A DNA stretch of 64,000 nucleotides. Source: SIG455 sp045646385. GTDB taxonomy: Bacteria > Bacillota > Clostridia > UMGS1810. Shown here one piece after another: positions 44,471-53,005 of the stretch. The notes below the pieces were generated by a model. It was not told the origin of the DNA. It worked only from the letters and a program-made list of their open reading frames with translations, and did no database searches. Position numbers and translations under genes: made by a program. The stretch is from assembly GCA_045646385.1 (NCBI GenBank), contig JAZRKQ010000002.1, forward strand, positions 119,941-183,940, in the 5' to 3' direction. Each line of letters begins with the position of its first letter. Within the stretch, counting starts at the first letter, position 1.

Positions 44471-46393
44471 TTATTTAATGATTAAGATAGGATACTCTAA
44501 GTTATCACCTTCGCCATAGAATGTGAGAGGTACCTGGAAAGTAGCACTTTCTGCTCCATCGGGAACGTCAAGTTCAATCTTGAACAGTCTGCCGCCGTGG
44601 TAAGATACACCTTCAGCGTCAGGACCTTCTGTAGTAGTCCAATTACCAACCTGACTATCTGTAAGGGGGCCACCTGCTGCATTGGTAGGTGTGATTACCT
44701 TGATACCGTTACCAACCTGAGTAGCACCGCTTATATCAACGAACTCATTGGTAGTATCACAATATAATGTGGTGTCACGGTATACTGTGATGTCAGCATT
44801 TGTTCTTTTGTTTGGAGCATCAGCATCGCCTGTTCCGTAACGAGCGACCAGCCATACGTAGGAATCTGCACCAAGAATTTCAGCAGGAGCATTCTGGATA
44901 AATGTGTAGTAAGTATCCGTAAATCTTGTAGCGGAACCGTTCTTCCAAAGGGCTGCTGTATTATCGTCTAATGAAGTACCAACCTGGTAGTTGCCATTTG
45001 CTTCATCATAAACATATTTAGCATTTACAACTGTATCAATAGGATAACCAGTCTTTCTGCCAATAGGTTCGGGAGCACCTTCTATATTTATAACTGGATC
45101 GGGAACAGTTACTTCACCGGTATCGCCGCTATCACTTGCGAGAGGTTTATACGCGATAAACATTGGTACACGAGGGGCATTACCACACTTCACAATATCT
45201 GTTACAGATGTCTGACCGGCAGGAACTATAATGTCTTTATAAAACAATTTATATTTGCCATCAGGATCGGTATGAAGAAGATTTGATGAAGTATATGAAG
45301 AAAGTGGTAATGTGATATATTGATCATCAGTTGCAGATTTTAAAGTAACCTCCGCTATATCAAGTACTGTGCCATAAGTAGTATAATGTGTATGGGGATA
45401 TCCAGTATAATATAAACGAATGCTCTTATCAGTAGTAACGGTAATTTGTGTATTAAGGTGTTCATTAAGATCCTTATTCATACGGTAATATGTTGCGCCT
45501 TCTAAAACAGCAGGAACAGTTTCATAATACTCTGCCTTTCTGTCACTAAATACAAGAGATGCATTAGCAGCAAGGAGTTCATAGACGCTTGTTGAACCGC
45601 CAAGTGCAACACCTGCAGTTAAAGACTGGTTATTAGGATCGGTAAGTTTTGCATCAGGTGCTCTAAAAATGCCTGTATCGGTTAACTCTACAACAGCATT
45701 ACTAGTTTTAGTATGGTCAGAATCATACATTATAGTAACATTTGGAGCAACTGGCTCTGCATTTGTATATGCAATTGTATAGGTTGCTTTATCTGTTGTG
45801 ATTGTTGCAACGCTATCGGCATACGCAACAGTTGCTTTAAGGATACCGTCTGCTTTAACTGTTACTTCAGGTTCAGCAGGAGTACCATTTGGAAGAGTTA
45901 CGTTGTAAGAAGTTGTACCCTCAACCACGTTGATTTCTTCACCAGCGATGGTGAAACCTGTAACTTTTGCAAGGTCAGAAGATTTAGCGATTGGGGTGAT
46001 CATATCGTCACTCCAAAGGAAAACCTTTAAACTAAGGTTAGTTTTACCTTCGCCGATAGTCAACGGCAAAACGTTAGTTTGTGTAGTGCCGTTAAATACA
46101 TATCCTTTGGTAGAAGATGCTACGTCTACCATTTCAGTACCGGAATATACAGCAGCAATAACAGATGCAGAATCATCAGTGTTATTTAAACCCGATACTC
46201 TCTTCAGTGTAACATTAACTCTTACATTGCCAGCCGCCAAATCAGAACCGCCGGTAGAGTTAATTACGCTGAACTCTTTAACTTCGAACTTGTCTACTAC
46301 TGCATTTGCAGATGCTAAAGTAAATGAACTCATTGCTGTTACGAGCATCATAACTACCATAACAAGTGCTGCAGTTTTTTTGAATAATCTCAT
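44471..46393 (-). CDS. Secreted paralogue with Ig-like module, unrecognised domain and a diverged third copy
   Basis: 640 residues from the ATG at 46393 (AAAGGAGG upstream); the open frame goes on to 46444 without a site. Signal peptide MRLFKKTAALVMVVMMLVTAMSS...ANA; Ig-like two-part module at about 30-215 (KTNLSLKVFLWSDDMITPIA, GTTSYNVTLPNGTPAEPEVT); the ~200-residue domain at about 219-412 (VTIMYDSDHTKTSNAVVELT ... VPMFIAYK) shared with the downstream gene; then about 430-640, which repeats the same order of features in diverged form (YTFIQNAPAEILGADSYVWL, GRLFKIELDVPDGAESATFQ). It is the first gene of the surface block, with a leader of over 100 bases. Confidence 0.82.
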   Translation of the reverse strand: MRLFKKTAALVMVVMMLVTAMSSFTLASANAVVDKFEVKEFSVINSTGGSDLAAGNVRVNVTLKRVSGLNNTDDSASVIAAVYSGTEMVDVASSTKGYVFNGTTQTNVLPLTIGEGKTNLSLKVFLWSDDMITPIAKSSDLAKVTGFTIAGEEINVVEGTTSYNVTLPNGTPAEPEVTVKADGILKATVAYADSVATITTDKATYTIAYTNAEPVAPNVTIMYDSDHTKTSNAVVELTDTGIFRAPDAKLTDPNNQSLTAGVALGGSTSVYELLAANASLVFSDRKAEYYETVPAVLEGATYYRMNKDLNEHLNTQITVTTDKSIRLYYTGYPHTHYTTYGTVLDIAEVTLKSATDDQYITLPLSSYTSSNLLHTDPDGKYKLFYKDIIVPAGQTSVTDIVKCGNAPRVPMFIAYKPLASDSGDTGEVTVPDPVINIEGAPEPIGRKTGYPIDTVVNAKYVYDEANGNYQVGTSLDDNTAALWKNGSATRFTDTYYTFIQNAPAEILGADSYVWLVARYGTGDADAPNKRTNADITVYRDTTLYCDTTNEFVDISGATQVGNGIKVITPTNAAGGPLTDSQVGNWTTTEGPDAEGVSYHGGRLFKIELDVPDGAESATFQVPLTFYGEGDNLEYPILIIK

Positions 46394-46892
46394 AGTTGTC
46401 GTCCTCCTTTTAAAATTTTTAATATATTGATAATGTTTACACAAAAGTGACTTAGATAAGAATTGGGAAACTTTTTAAACCGTTTCCCGAAAGACAAATT
46501 GCTTATTGCTTAATTTAATTATACAAATTACAAGCGATGCGAAAATATTAAAATCTATGTAAAAAATATGATTTTATCGTCATGGTGATTAAAAATATTT
46601 TATGTTGATTTTATCTTAAAAGGGCATTGCCTTACAATAACACTTTACTAAAATTGAAGGCATTTTTCAAGGGGGTTAAGCCAAGTTTGGAAGACCTCAC
46701 AATTAGACAATCAAGTTTTTGTAAGTTGTATACTGCGGTTTTGTGCACGGGTTTACACAAAATCTGTATTGCGCCCGTTTTATTAGGTTTTATGCGCAAA
46801 AACGAAGGTTTCGATTCCAAAAAATCCAACTTTTGCTAGTTTAAAAAATGGGTTTTTTTGCTCGATTTTATGATTTATGGGGGACGCAAAAA
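46394..46892. other. Intergenic region upstream of surface block
   Basis: No convincing gene. On the minus strand a TATAAT (46518-46523) may be the -10 of the surface block, leaving a ~118-base leader that contains a GGGAAAC / GTTTCCC hairpin (46465-46488). From about 46625 to 46850 the sequence is less A/T-rich and open in both strands for 65-70 codons, without ribosome sites. It also holds a TTTTGTG / CACAAAA hairpin near 46740-46765. Possibly a repeat or small RNA; nothing firm. Confidence 0.35.
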
Positions 46893-46923
46893 ACACCTTG
46901 AAACTAAAAATGTTTCAAGGTGT
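46893..46923 (-). terminator. Terminator after class A PBP gene
   Basis: Twelve-base perfect arms ACACCTTGAAAC / GTTTCAAGGTGT with a 7-base loop, followed on the minus strand by TTTTTTGCG. Confidence 0.88.
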
Positions 46924-46931
46924 TTCAAATT

Positions 46932-49181
46932 CTATTCCGTTATATCTTCAGGACGTACCGACGGTGATATGGGGTATCCCTCCGGCCCGCTGATTTCAGC
47001 ATTATTTTCATCTGTACCGGTTTCGCCGCCGGTATTTTCGGTATCGGGGTTTTCGCCCTCTAACGGATTTTCTCCTTCTACCTCTTCGGGTGTTTTACCA
47101 TGCTGTCCATCACAATAGATACGCGGTGCATTATTTCTATCATAATACCTTGTTACGGCGGTGCTATTGCCCTCGTCATCAATGCAATCCTCTGTGGAAA
47201 GCAAACCCGTTACAGAACACACGCTTACGCCCGTTAAACCGCTTGGGCGGCTGAAATATTCACTCTTCAATCCCTGATGTGCTTTTGTCATGACCTTTCG
47301 CCATAGCGCAAGCGCAGGGTTTGATGCAAACGATGGCAACTGGCTATGGCTGTCGTAACCAACCCACACAGCGCCTACATAGTGCGGTGTGTAGCCTACA
47401 AACCATCTGTCGGTATCGTTATCGGTTGTACCGGTTTTACCTGCGGTATCCATACCCGATATGCCCGAGCCTGCCGCTGTTCCGCTTGAAACAACGCCTT
47501 TGAGTAGTTCGTTCACATAAAAAGCCGTAATCGACTTAAACGCAGTATTGCGCTTCTGTTCCTTTACAAGCACAGTTTTACCAAGGTTATCCTCGACCCT
47601 TGTGTAAAAAGTCGGCTCTATATACAAACCGTCATTCGGGAAGGTGGAATACGCAGATGCCATCTCAAGCACCGTTACACCATTGGTAAGTCCGCCAAGC
47701 GCCAACGTGGCAAGTGCGCGGTCTGTATATGTTTTACCATCTCGTTTCTCACTTGAAATAAGTGTTGAAAAATTAAGGCGGTTTGTCATATAATCAAACG
47801 ATTTATCTATAGTAAGTTTCTGCAACACCTTTACCGCAGGGATATTTGCAGATATATTAACTGCTCTGCGAACTGTCATATCGCCGTAAAATCCGTCGTA
47901 ATGATTTTTAGGCGACCACTCGCCAACAGATATCGGCTCGTCCGTAACAACGGAATCGGGCGTTATAAGACCCAAATCCAGCGCAGGAGCATACACCGAA
48001 AGCGGTTTTATAGTCGAGCCCGGCTGACGTGTAGACTGTGTGGCACGGTTTAAGCCACGGCTTAATGTCTTTTCGCCCCTACCGCCGACAATCGCTTTTA
48101 CATAGCCGGTATCAGGCTCGGTTATTACCATTGCCGCCTGAGGGCGTTCTTTTCCACCAACGGACGGGAAGTTAGAGTCGTTTTCAAAAACGTCTTCGGC
48201 ATAGTCCTGAACATCTTTATTAACGGTTGCATAAATTTTCAATCCGCCGTTATACACCATATTTGTGGCTTCGTCCTCTGTATAGTCATACTCTTCACAA
48301 AGGTCGACTATAAGTTCTTCTACAATGGCATCGGCAAAGTACGACTGGCTTGTGCCGTTGTTTGTATCGCCTTTTTCAAACTTGAGTTCCTCGGCAATTG
48401 CCTCGTCGTAATCTTCCTGAGAGATATATTCAAGTTCAAGCATTTTACCAAGTACAACACGTTGTTTTTCTATATTCTTTTCTTTATTCTGAAATGGGTC
48501 ATAAAGTGCAGGATACTGCGTGATGCCCGCAATAGATGCAGATTCGGCAAGGGTGAGTTCGCTTACGGATTTATTAAAATACACCTGTGCCGCCGCCTCT
48601 ACACCGTTACAGCCCTGACCTAAATATATTGAGTTTAAATAGAGTTCGAGTATCTGTTGTTTGGAAAGTTTTGTTTCAACCACAAGCGCACGTATGATTT
48701 CCTTTATCTTACGCATATACTTTCTGTCGCGCTCACCGGTTAAGTTTTTAACCAACTGTTGTGTAATGGAACTGCCTCCATAGGTAGAGCCGCCTTTAAA
48801 TACCTCGTTCAAAACTGCACCCGTTGTACGCTTCCAGTCTACACCGTGATGGCTCATAAAACGCTGGTCCTCTATCGCAATAAAGGCATCTTCCAGATAG
48901 TTCGGAATGGTATCAATATCCGTCCAGATTCTGTTTCCGCCGGAAGACAGATATTCGAACTCCTCCCACTCATCCGTTTCGGGGTCCTGCCAATACACTA
49001 CGCTGGTCAGTTTTAAGTCAAACTCGCCGTGTGAGTCGCCAAACGAAAAATCTATTCCGCTTGCAACCCAAGCAACAAATGCTATAACCGCCACCACCAT
49101 TACGATAAGTGCATATATAACAATTTTTTTAATATTTAATTTTTTCTTTTGCTTTTCAGGGGTTTGTGCTCTGCGTGCCAT
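46932..49181 (-). CDS. Class A penicillin-binding protein (PBP1A type)
   Basis: Bifunctional peptidoglycan synthase, 749 residues. Basic N-terminus with one membrane helix at about 18-42 (IVIYALIVMVVAVIAFVAWVA); GT51 glycosyltransferase motifs EDQRFMSHHGVDWKR near 102 and GGSTYGGSSITQQLVKNL; transpeptidase active-site Ser in RQPGSTIKPLSVYAPAL near 390, and KTGT in MDTAGKTGTTDNDTDRW near 580. The C-terminal tail is acidic and Gly/Pro-rich (PEEVEGENPLEGENPDTENT), an unstructured extracellular end. Single gene with its own promoter region and terminator. Confidence 0.96.
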   Translation of the reverse strand: MARRAQTPEKQKKKLNIKKIVIYALIVMVVAVIAFVAWVASGIDFSFGDSHGEFDLKLTSVVYWQDPETDEWEEFEYLSSGGNRIWTDIDTIPNYLEDAFIAIEDQRFMSHHGVDWKRTTGAVLNEVFKGGSTYGGSSITQQLVKNLTGERDRKYMRKIKEIIRALVVETKLSKQQILELYLNSIYLGQGCNGVEAAAQVYFNKSVSELTLAESASIAGITQYPALYDPFQNKEKNIEKQRVVLGKMLELEYISQEDYDEAIAEELKFEKGDTNNGTSQSYFADAIVEELIVDLCEEYDYTEDEATNMVYNGGLKIYATVNKDVQDYAEDVFENDSNFPSVGGKERPQAAMVITEPDTGYVKAIVGGRGEKTLSRGLNRATQSTRQPGSTIKPLSVYAPALDLGLITPDSVVTDEPISVGEWSPKNHYDGFYGDMTVRRAVNISANIPAVKVLQKLTIDKSFDYMTNRLNFSTLISSEKRDGKTYTDRALATLALGGLTNGVTVLEMASAYSTFPNDGLYIEPTFYTRVEDNLGKTVLVKEQKRNTAFKSITAFYVNELLKGVVSSGTAAGSGISGMDTAGKTGTTDNDTDRWFVGYTPHYVGAVWVGYDSHSQLPSFASNPALALWRKVMTKAHQGLKSEYFSRPSGLTGVSVCSVTGLLSTEDCIDDEGNSTAVTRYYDRNNAPRIYCDGQHGKTPEEVEGENPLEGENPDTENTGGETGTDENNAEISGPEGYPISPSVRPEDITE

Positions 49182-49215
49182 ATAAGCGCCTCCCTATTTT
49201 TTCTTATTCATCATA

Positions 49216-49224
49216 ATTGTACCA
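49216..49224 (-). promoter_or_regulatory. Candidate extended -10 promoter for the PBP gene
   Basis: Minus strand TGGTACAAT, the same extended -10 form as in front of prfA, about 35 bases before the PBP start. Confidence 0.5.
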
Positions 49225-49328
49225 CAAATTTGTTAAAATGTATATTACAATTTAAAAACATTTTCTTGCATATTATTTCACATTATGGCAAATGATATTA
49301 CCAACATATATAACAGAGGATTTTTACA

Positions 49329-49697
49329 ATGAACAAACGCTTATATTTTAAAATATGCTCTATCGCCGTAGGCAGTTTTTTGATATTGTGGTCGGCAGCA
49401 TTTACTGTATTTATGCTTAAAGACCGAAATGAAGCAGAATCCGACATTCCACAACACGTGGCGGAAAATGTGCAAAAAACCGTACAGAGCGCCACTGTCA
49501 AACATTACCTTGCAAAGGCAGACGGCAACAAAGTGGCAATTTACGAGGTTTACACAAACGGATTTGAAAAGTTAATCAGTATGCCCGATATAAACCTTGC
49601 GCTAATTCCTGAACAGGACAGGCAGAGTTTTGAAAGCGGTATAATATTAGCAGACAAAAGTGCGCTGGCTTCTTTAATCGAAGATTTTACAAGTTAA
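49329..49697 (+). CDS. Membrane-anchored protein with BofC C-terminal-like domain
   Basis: 122 residues: one membrane helix (about 9-30, ICSIAVGSFLILWSAAFTVFML), a short extracellular linker, and a ~55-residue domain reading VAIYEVYTNGFEKLISMPDI then LALIPEQDRQSFESGIILAD and ending LASLIEDFTS. The LPExDRxxLxxGI...L..LLEDY pattern is known from small clostridial proteins annotated with a BofC C-terminal domain; my match is from memory and weak. AGAGGA site. Divergent from the PBP gene, ends at a bidirectional terminator. Role unknown; BofC itself regulates sporulation signalling. Confidence 0.72.
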   Translation: MNKRLYFKICSIAVGSFLILWSAAFTVFMLKDRNEAESDIPQHVAENVQKTVQSATVKHYLAKADGNKVAIYEVYTNGFEKLISMPDINLALIPEQDRQSFESGIILADKSALASLIEDFTS

Positions 49698-49724
49698 AAA
49701 GAGTGGTTAAAAACCACTCTTTTT
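49696..49724. terminator. Bidirectional intrinsic terminator
   Basis: AAAAAGAGTGGTT / AACCACTCTTTTT perfect arms with a 3-base loop between the convergent BofC-like gene and nrdG. Confidence 0.9.
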
Positions 49725-49727
49725 TAA

Positions 49728-50252
49728 TTACCAATCTAAATCGTACAGAACAACTTCGCCCGATTCAAGCGATTTTTTTATATCTATTATACGCTGATTA
49801 AGCGAGCCTCGGAAACGCATATTATTCTGACGGTTATTTTTTTCAAATCTGCCGTCAACAAGTACGTCGCATTGCTCAAGCAGTACTTTCTTTTCGGGGT
49901 CGGCTATTATCTGCTCAAACGTATAACCGCTATAAACCCAAAAGTTTTTGCTATTGTTTTCACGGATATACTTTGCCAGAAACGCCAGTTCCCTCGCCTG
50001 TTCAAACGGCTCGCCGCCGCTGAATGTTATATTGGTTAAACTGCTTTTGGTAAGGTCTTCATACACACTTTGCAATGTTACTATTCTGCCGTTGGCTCTA
50101 TCCCACGTTTCGGGATTATGGCAACCATCGCAACGGTGCGGACAGTAGTTTACAAACAAAACATCTCTGAACCCTACACCGTCAACTGCAGAACTGTATG
50201 TGATTCCCGATATGGAAATTTCGGAATTTAAGTCTATTCCATTATACTTCAT
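49728..50252 (-). CDS. nrdG: Anaerobic ribonucleotide reductase activating protein NrdG
   Basis: Radical SAM enzyme that installs the glycyl radical on NrdD. In 174 residues the iron-sulfur motif C-x3-C-x2-C is in NYCPHRCDGCHNPETWD near 31-47, followed by TFSGGEPFEQARELAFLA. AAAGGACAG in the end of nrdD precedes the ATG, and the genes overlap by 11 bases. Works in the cytoplasm under anoxic conditions. Confidence 0.97.
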   Translation of the reverse strand: MKYNGIDLNSEISISGITYSSAVDGVGFRDVLFVNYCPHRCDGCHNPETWDRANGRIVTLQSVYEDLTKSSLTNITFSGGEPFEQARELAFLAKYIRENNSKNFWVYSGYTFEQIIADPEKKVLLEQCDVLVDGRFEKNNRQNNMRFRGSLNQRIIDIKKSLESGEVVLYDLDW

Positions 50253-52449
50253 GTGTTACTCTGTCCTTTAACTCGGCTTTTTTAGCGGCATTCCAACTAT
50301 TTGTACTGCCTACAAGATAACCTGTGATACGCTGAATGGTATCAATGTTTTCGCTGCCACATTCGGGGCATACAGTTACATTTTCGTCAGCATTTTCAAA
50401 TCCGCAGTCAAGGCATCTGTTTCTTGTGTGGTTTACAGAGCCGTAGCCGATATTATATTTATCCATAAGGTCAACCGTTTGCATAATACATTCGGGGTTG
50501 TGTGTTGCGTCGCCGTCAAGTTCTACATAGAAGATATGACCGCCCGCCTCATACTTATGGTAGGGGCCTTCTACCTCCGCTTTATGCTCTACGCTGCACT
50601 TATACCATACGGGTACGTGTGATGAGTTGGTATAGTATTCTTTATCGGTGATATTTTCGATAATGCCGAAAAGTTCTCTGTCTCGTTTTGTAAACTTACC
50701 GCTTAAGCCCTCTGCAGGTGTTGCAAGCAGGCTGTAGTTTAAGTTGCGCTCGTCGGCAATTTCTTTTATTCTATTACTCATATGCTCTACAATCTCAAGG
50801 CCGAGTTTCTGCGATTCTTCGCCTTCGCCATGATGTTTACCTGTAAGCGCAATCAACGTTTCGGCAAGACCGATAAAGCCTATACCAAGTGTACCTGATT
50901 TGAGTATATCTTTAATCTGTTCATCATTAGAAAGTTTCTCGCTGCCGTACCACATTCCCTTCATAAGCATCGGGAATTGCTTTTTAAGTGCAGTACGCTG
51001 GAACGAGTATCTGTCATAAAGTTGACGTGCTGTTACGTCTATACATTTATCAAGTTTTTCGTAGAATGTAGCAATTCTTTCTTTTTCGTCAGCAATATTC
51101 ATACATTCAATACCGAGTTTAACGATATTGATTGTTGAGAACGAAAGGTTTCCTCTGCCGATTGAGGTTTTATCTCCGTGACGATTTTCGTAAACACGTG
51201 TACGGCAACCCATTGTAGCAACCTCGTGTACGTATCTCTTGGGGTCATCAGCCCTCCACTCGTCTGACTGGTTAAAGGTTGCGTCAAGGTTTAAGAAGTT
51301 CGGGAAAAATCTTTTAGCAGTTACTTTACATGCAAGTTTATACAGGTCGTAGTTGGGGTCTTCAGGCAGATAACTTACACCGCGCTTTTTCTTCCAGATC
51401 TGAATCGGGAATATAGGTGTTTCGCCATTGCCAACACCGCGATAGGTTGAATTTAAAATTTCCCTCATAATGCAACGGCCCTCGGCAGATGTGTCTGTAC
51501 CGTAGTTGATTGACGAGAACACAACCTGATTTCCGCCACGGCTGTGGATTGTGTTCATATTATGAATAAACGACTCCATTGCCTGATGTACTCTGTTTAC
51601 TGTCTGGTTAATTGCGTGCTGCAAGTAGCGGTCTTTACCATCAAGCCCGTCCAACGGTTTTATAAGGTAATCGTCAAACTCAGCGTCTTTTAAATCAGAC
51701 AAATCTTCGCCTGTTAAACCTTCTAATTTTTTTACTTCTTCAACAAAAGAACTTCTTACATAAGGTGCAAGGTAAAAATCAAAAGCAGGAATTGCCTGAC
51801 CGCCGTGCATCTCATTCTGGATAGATTCCATAGAAATGCACGCAATAATTGCCGCTGTTTCAATCCTTTTTGCAGGGCGGCTGGAGCCATGACCTGCATG
51901 GAAGCCGTTTTCTAAAACCATATCAAGAGGATGCTGCAGGCAAGTAAGAGATTTTGTGGGATAGTAGTCGGCATCGTGAATATGGATATAGTTACTCTTT
52001 ACATAGTCTTTTGCCTCCTGAGAAAGAAGCATATCTATAACGAACGGCTTGGAAGACTCACTCGCAAATTTCATCATCATACCTGCAGGAGTTTCTGCAT
52101 TCATATTTGCATTTTCTTTAGTGATGTCGTTAGCAATTGTGTTTACAATGCCCATATACATCTCATAAGTTTTTCTGCCGCGCGCAATGTTTCTTTTCTC
52201 ACGATAAAGAATGTATGCTTTTGCAACATTCTTATACTGAGATTTCATCAGTTCAACTTCGACAAGGTTCTGAATTTCTTCTACATCAACAACATCAACC
52301 TCAAGGTTGGCAAGTTTATCTGCTATTTCCTCGGCGTATTTAACGTCGTTAACAAATTCATGATTCATAGCCTTTAAGATAGCGCTTACTATCTTGGATT
52401 TATCGAAATTTTCAATTCTGCCGTCTCTTTTACGGATATTCGATACCAT
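50242..52449 (-). CDS. nrdD: Anaerobic (class III) ribonucleoside-triphosphate reductase NrdD
   Basis: 735 residues. An ATP-cone regulatory domain is N-terminal (KRDGRIENFDKSKIVSAILK, to about 90). The core contains HIHDADYYPTKSLTCLQHPL and GNLSFSTINIVKLGIE. The C-terminus has a CxxC...CxxC zinc site (CLDCGFENADENVTVCPECG) and the glycyl-radical loop RITGYLVGSTNSWN. Makes deoxynucleotides without oxygen. GAGGGGGAG ribosome site; two NrdR-like boxes upstream suggest repression by NrdR. Confidence 0.97.
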   Translation of the reverse strand: MVSNIRKRDGRIENFDKSKIVSAILKAMNHEFVNDVKYAEEIADKLANLEVDVVDVEEIQNLVEVELMKSQYKNVAKAYILYREKRNIARGRKTYEMYMGIVNTIANDITKENANMNAETPAGMMMKFASESSKPFVIDMLLSQEAKDYVKSNYIHIHDADYYPTKSLTCLQHPLDMVLENGFHAGHGSSRPAKRIETAAIIACISMESIQNEMHGGQAIPAFDFYLAPYVRSSFVEEVKKLEGLTGEDLSDLKDAEFDDYLIKPLDGLDGKDRYLQHAINQTVNRVHQAMESFIHNMNTIHSRGGNQVVFSSINYGTDTSAEGRCIMREILNSTYRGVGNGETPIFPIQIWKKKRGVSYLPEDPNYDLYKLACKVTAKRFFPNFLNLDATFNQSDEWRADDPKRYVHEVATMGCRTRVYENRHGDKTSIGRGNLSFSTINIVKLGIECMNIADEKERIATFYEKLDKCIDVTARQLYDRYSFQRTALKKQFPMLMKGMWYGSEKLSNDEQIKDILKSGTLGIGFIGLAETLIALTGKHHGEGEESQKLGLEIVEHMSNRIKEIADERNLNYSLLATPAEGLSGKFTKRDRELFGIIENITDKEYYTNSSHVPVWYKCSVEHKAEVEGPYHKYEAGGHIFYVELDGDATHNPECIMQTVDLMDKYNIGYGSVNHTRNRCLDCGFENADENVTVCPECGSENIDTIQRITGYLVGSTNSWNAAKKAELKDRVTHEV

Positions 52450-52467
52450 TTGTACTCCCCCTCACAA

Positions 52468-52483
52468 AAACTATATATTGTGT
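52468..52483. promoter_or_regulatory. NrdR-like box, proximal
   Basis: AAACTATATATTGTGT, close to the palindromic NrdR consensus (ACACNATATATNGTGT), about 20 bases before the nrdD start. Confidence 0.65.
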
Positions 52484-52499
52484 TTTATTATGTAAAAAT

Positions 52500-52515
52500 T
52501 GTCTATATATTGTGT
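52500..52515. promoter_or_regulatory. NrdR-like box, distal
   Basis: TGTCTATATATTGTGT. It lies exactly 32 bases from the proximal box, the three-turn spacing known for paired NrdR sites, which strengthens both calls. Confidence 0.65.
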
Positions 52516-52551
52516 CCAAGACCTATTATAAAATACTTTACAAGAAAAAGC

Positions 52552-52597
52552 AATACCTTTTTGAAAAATTTTTCGACAAATTTTCCAAAAAGGTATT
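52552..52597 (-). terminator. Terminator after zinc-ribbon gene
   Basis: AATACCTTTTTG / CAAAAAGGTATT outer arms with imperfect A/T inner pairing, followed on the minus strand by GCTTTTTCTTG. It ends the addB-addA-small-gene run before the nrdD promoter. Confidence 0.8.
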
Positions 52598-52621
52598 AAG
52601 GTCATTTATTTAAGCCATTTA

Positions 52622-52981
52622 TCAGTTTAATTTATTTCCGCACTTTGAGCAGTAGTCATCTTCAATGCTATTTGCCGCATCACAAACAGTACATTTTTTG
52701 ATGCTTTTGTTTCTTTTAACCTCTGCTTCAACATCTTCCAGTTCGGCTTTCAATGCTTTAATCTCGCTTACAAGAGAAGCAATTTTATCGCCGTTATCAA
52801 GGTCGTACTCAGCGGTGGTATAGTAAAGTTCACCTATTTTTGTATATCTTTCGTTAATTGCGTCTTTAAGCTCAATAAGTTTTAATTTTAGTTTTGTCTG
52901 CTCTACAAGTTCGCCCGACACCTTTGCGGCATCTTTAGCGGTTTTGGTAACAACTTTCTTTACTGAATCCAATATGTTCAT
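52622..52981 (-). CDS. Small coiled-coil protein with C-terminal zinc ribbon
   Basis: 119 residues. An N-terminal helical segment (VKKVVTKTAKDAAKVSGELV) and a coiled coil (about 25-92, ELKDAINERYTKIGELYYTT and ALKAELEDVEAEVKRNKS) lead to a zinc ribbon CTVCDAANSIEDDYCSKCG (CxxC-x10-CxxC). No signal peptide. This combination occurs in uncharacterised clostridial proteins. It follows the membrane coiled-coil gene by 24 bases, with a GGAGGATAT ribosome site. The role is unknown; the link to addAB may only be positional. Confidence 0.8.
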   Translation of the reverse strand: MNILDSVKKVVTKTAKDAAKVSGELVEQTKLKLKLIELKDAINERYTKIGELYYTTAEYDLDNGDKIASLVSEIKALKAELEDVEAEVKRNKSIKKCTVCDAANSIEDDYCSKCGNKLN

Positions 52982-53005
52982 AATATATCCTCCTTATTTA
53001 TTATA

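Noticed and set aside
46627..46839. 70-codon plus-strand and 65-codon minus-strand frames in the intergenic region
   Set aside because: No ribosome site, no recognisable domain and overlapping frames on both strands; kept only as an unexplained region.
46880..46900. GGGACGCAAA resembling part of a c-di-GMP-I riboswitch
   Set aside because: The rest of the aptamer is absent; the stretch is the flank of the PBP terminator.
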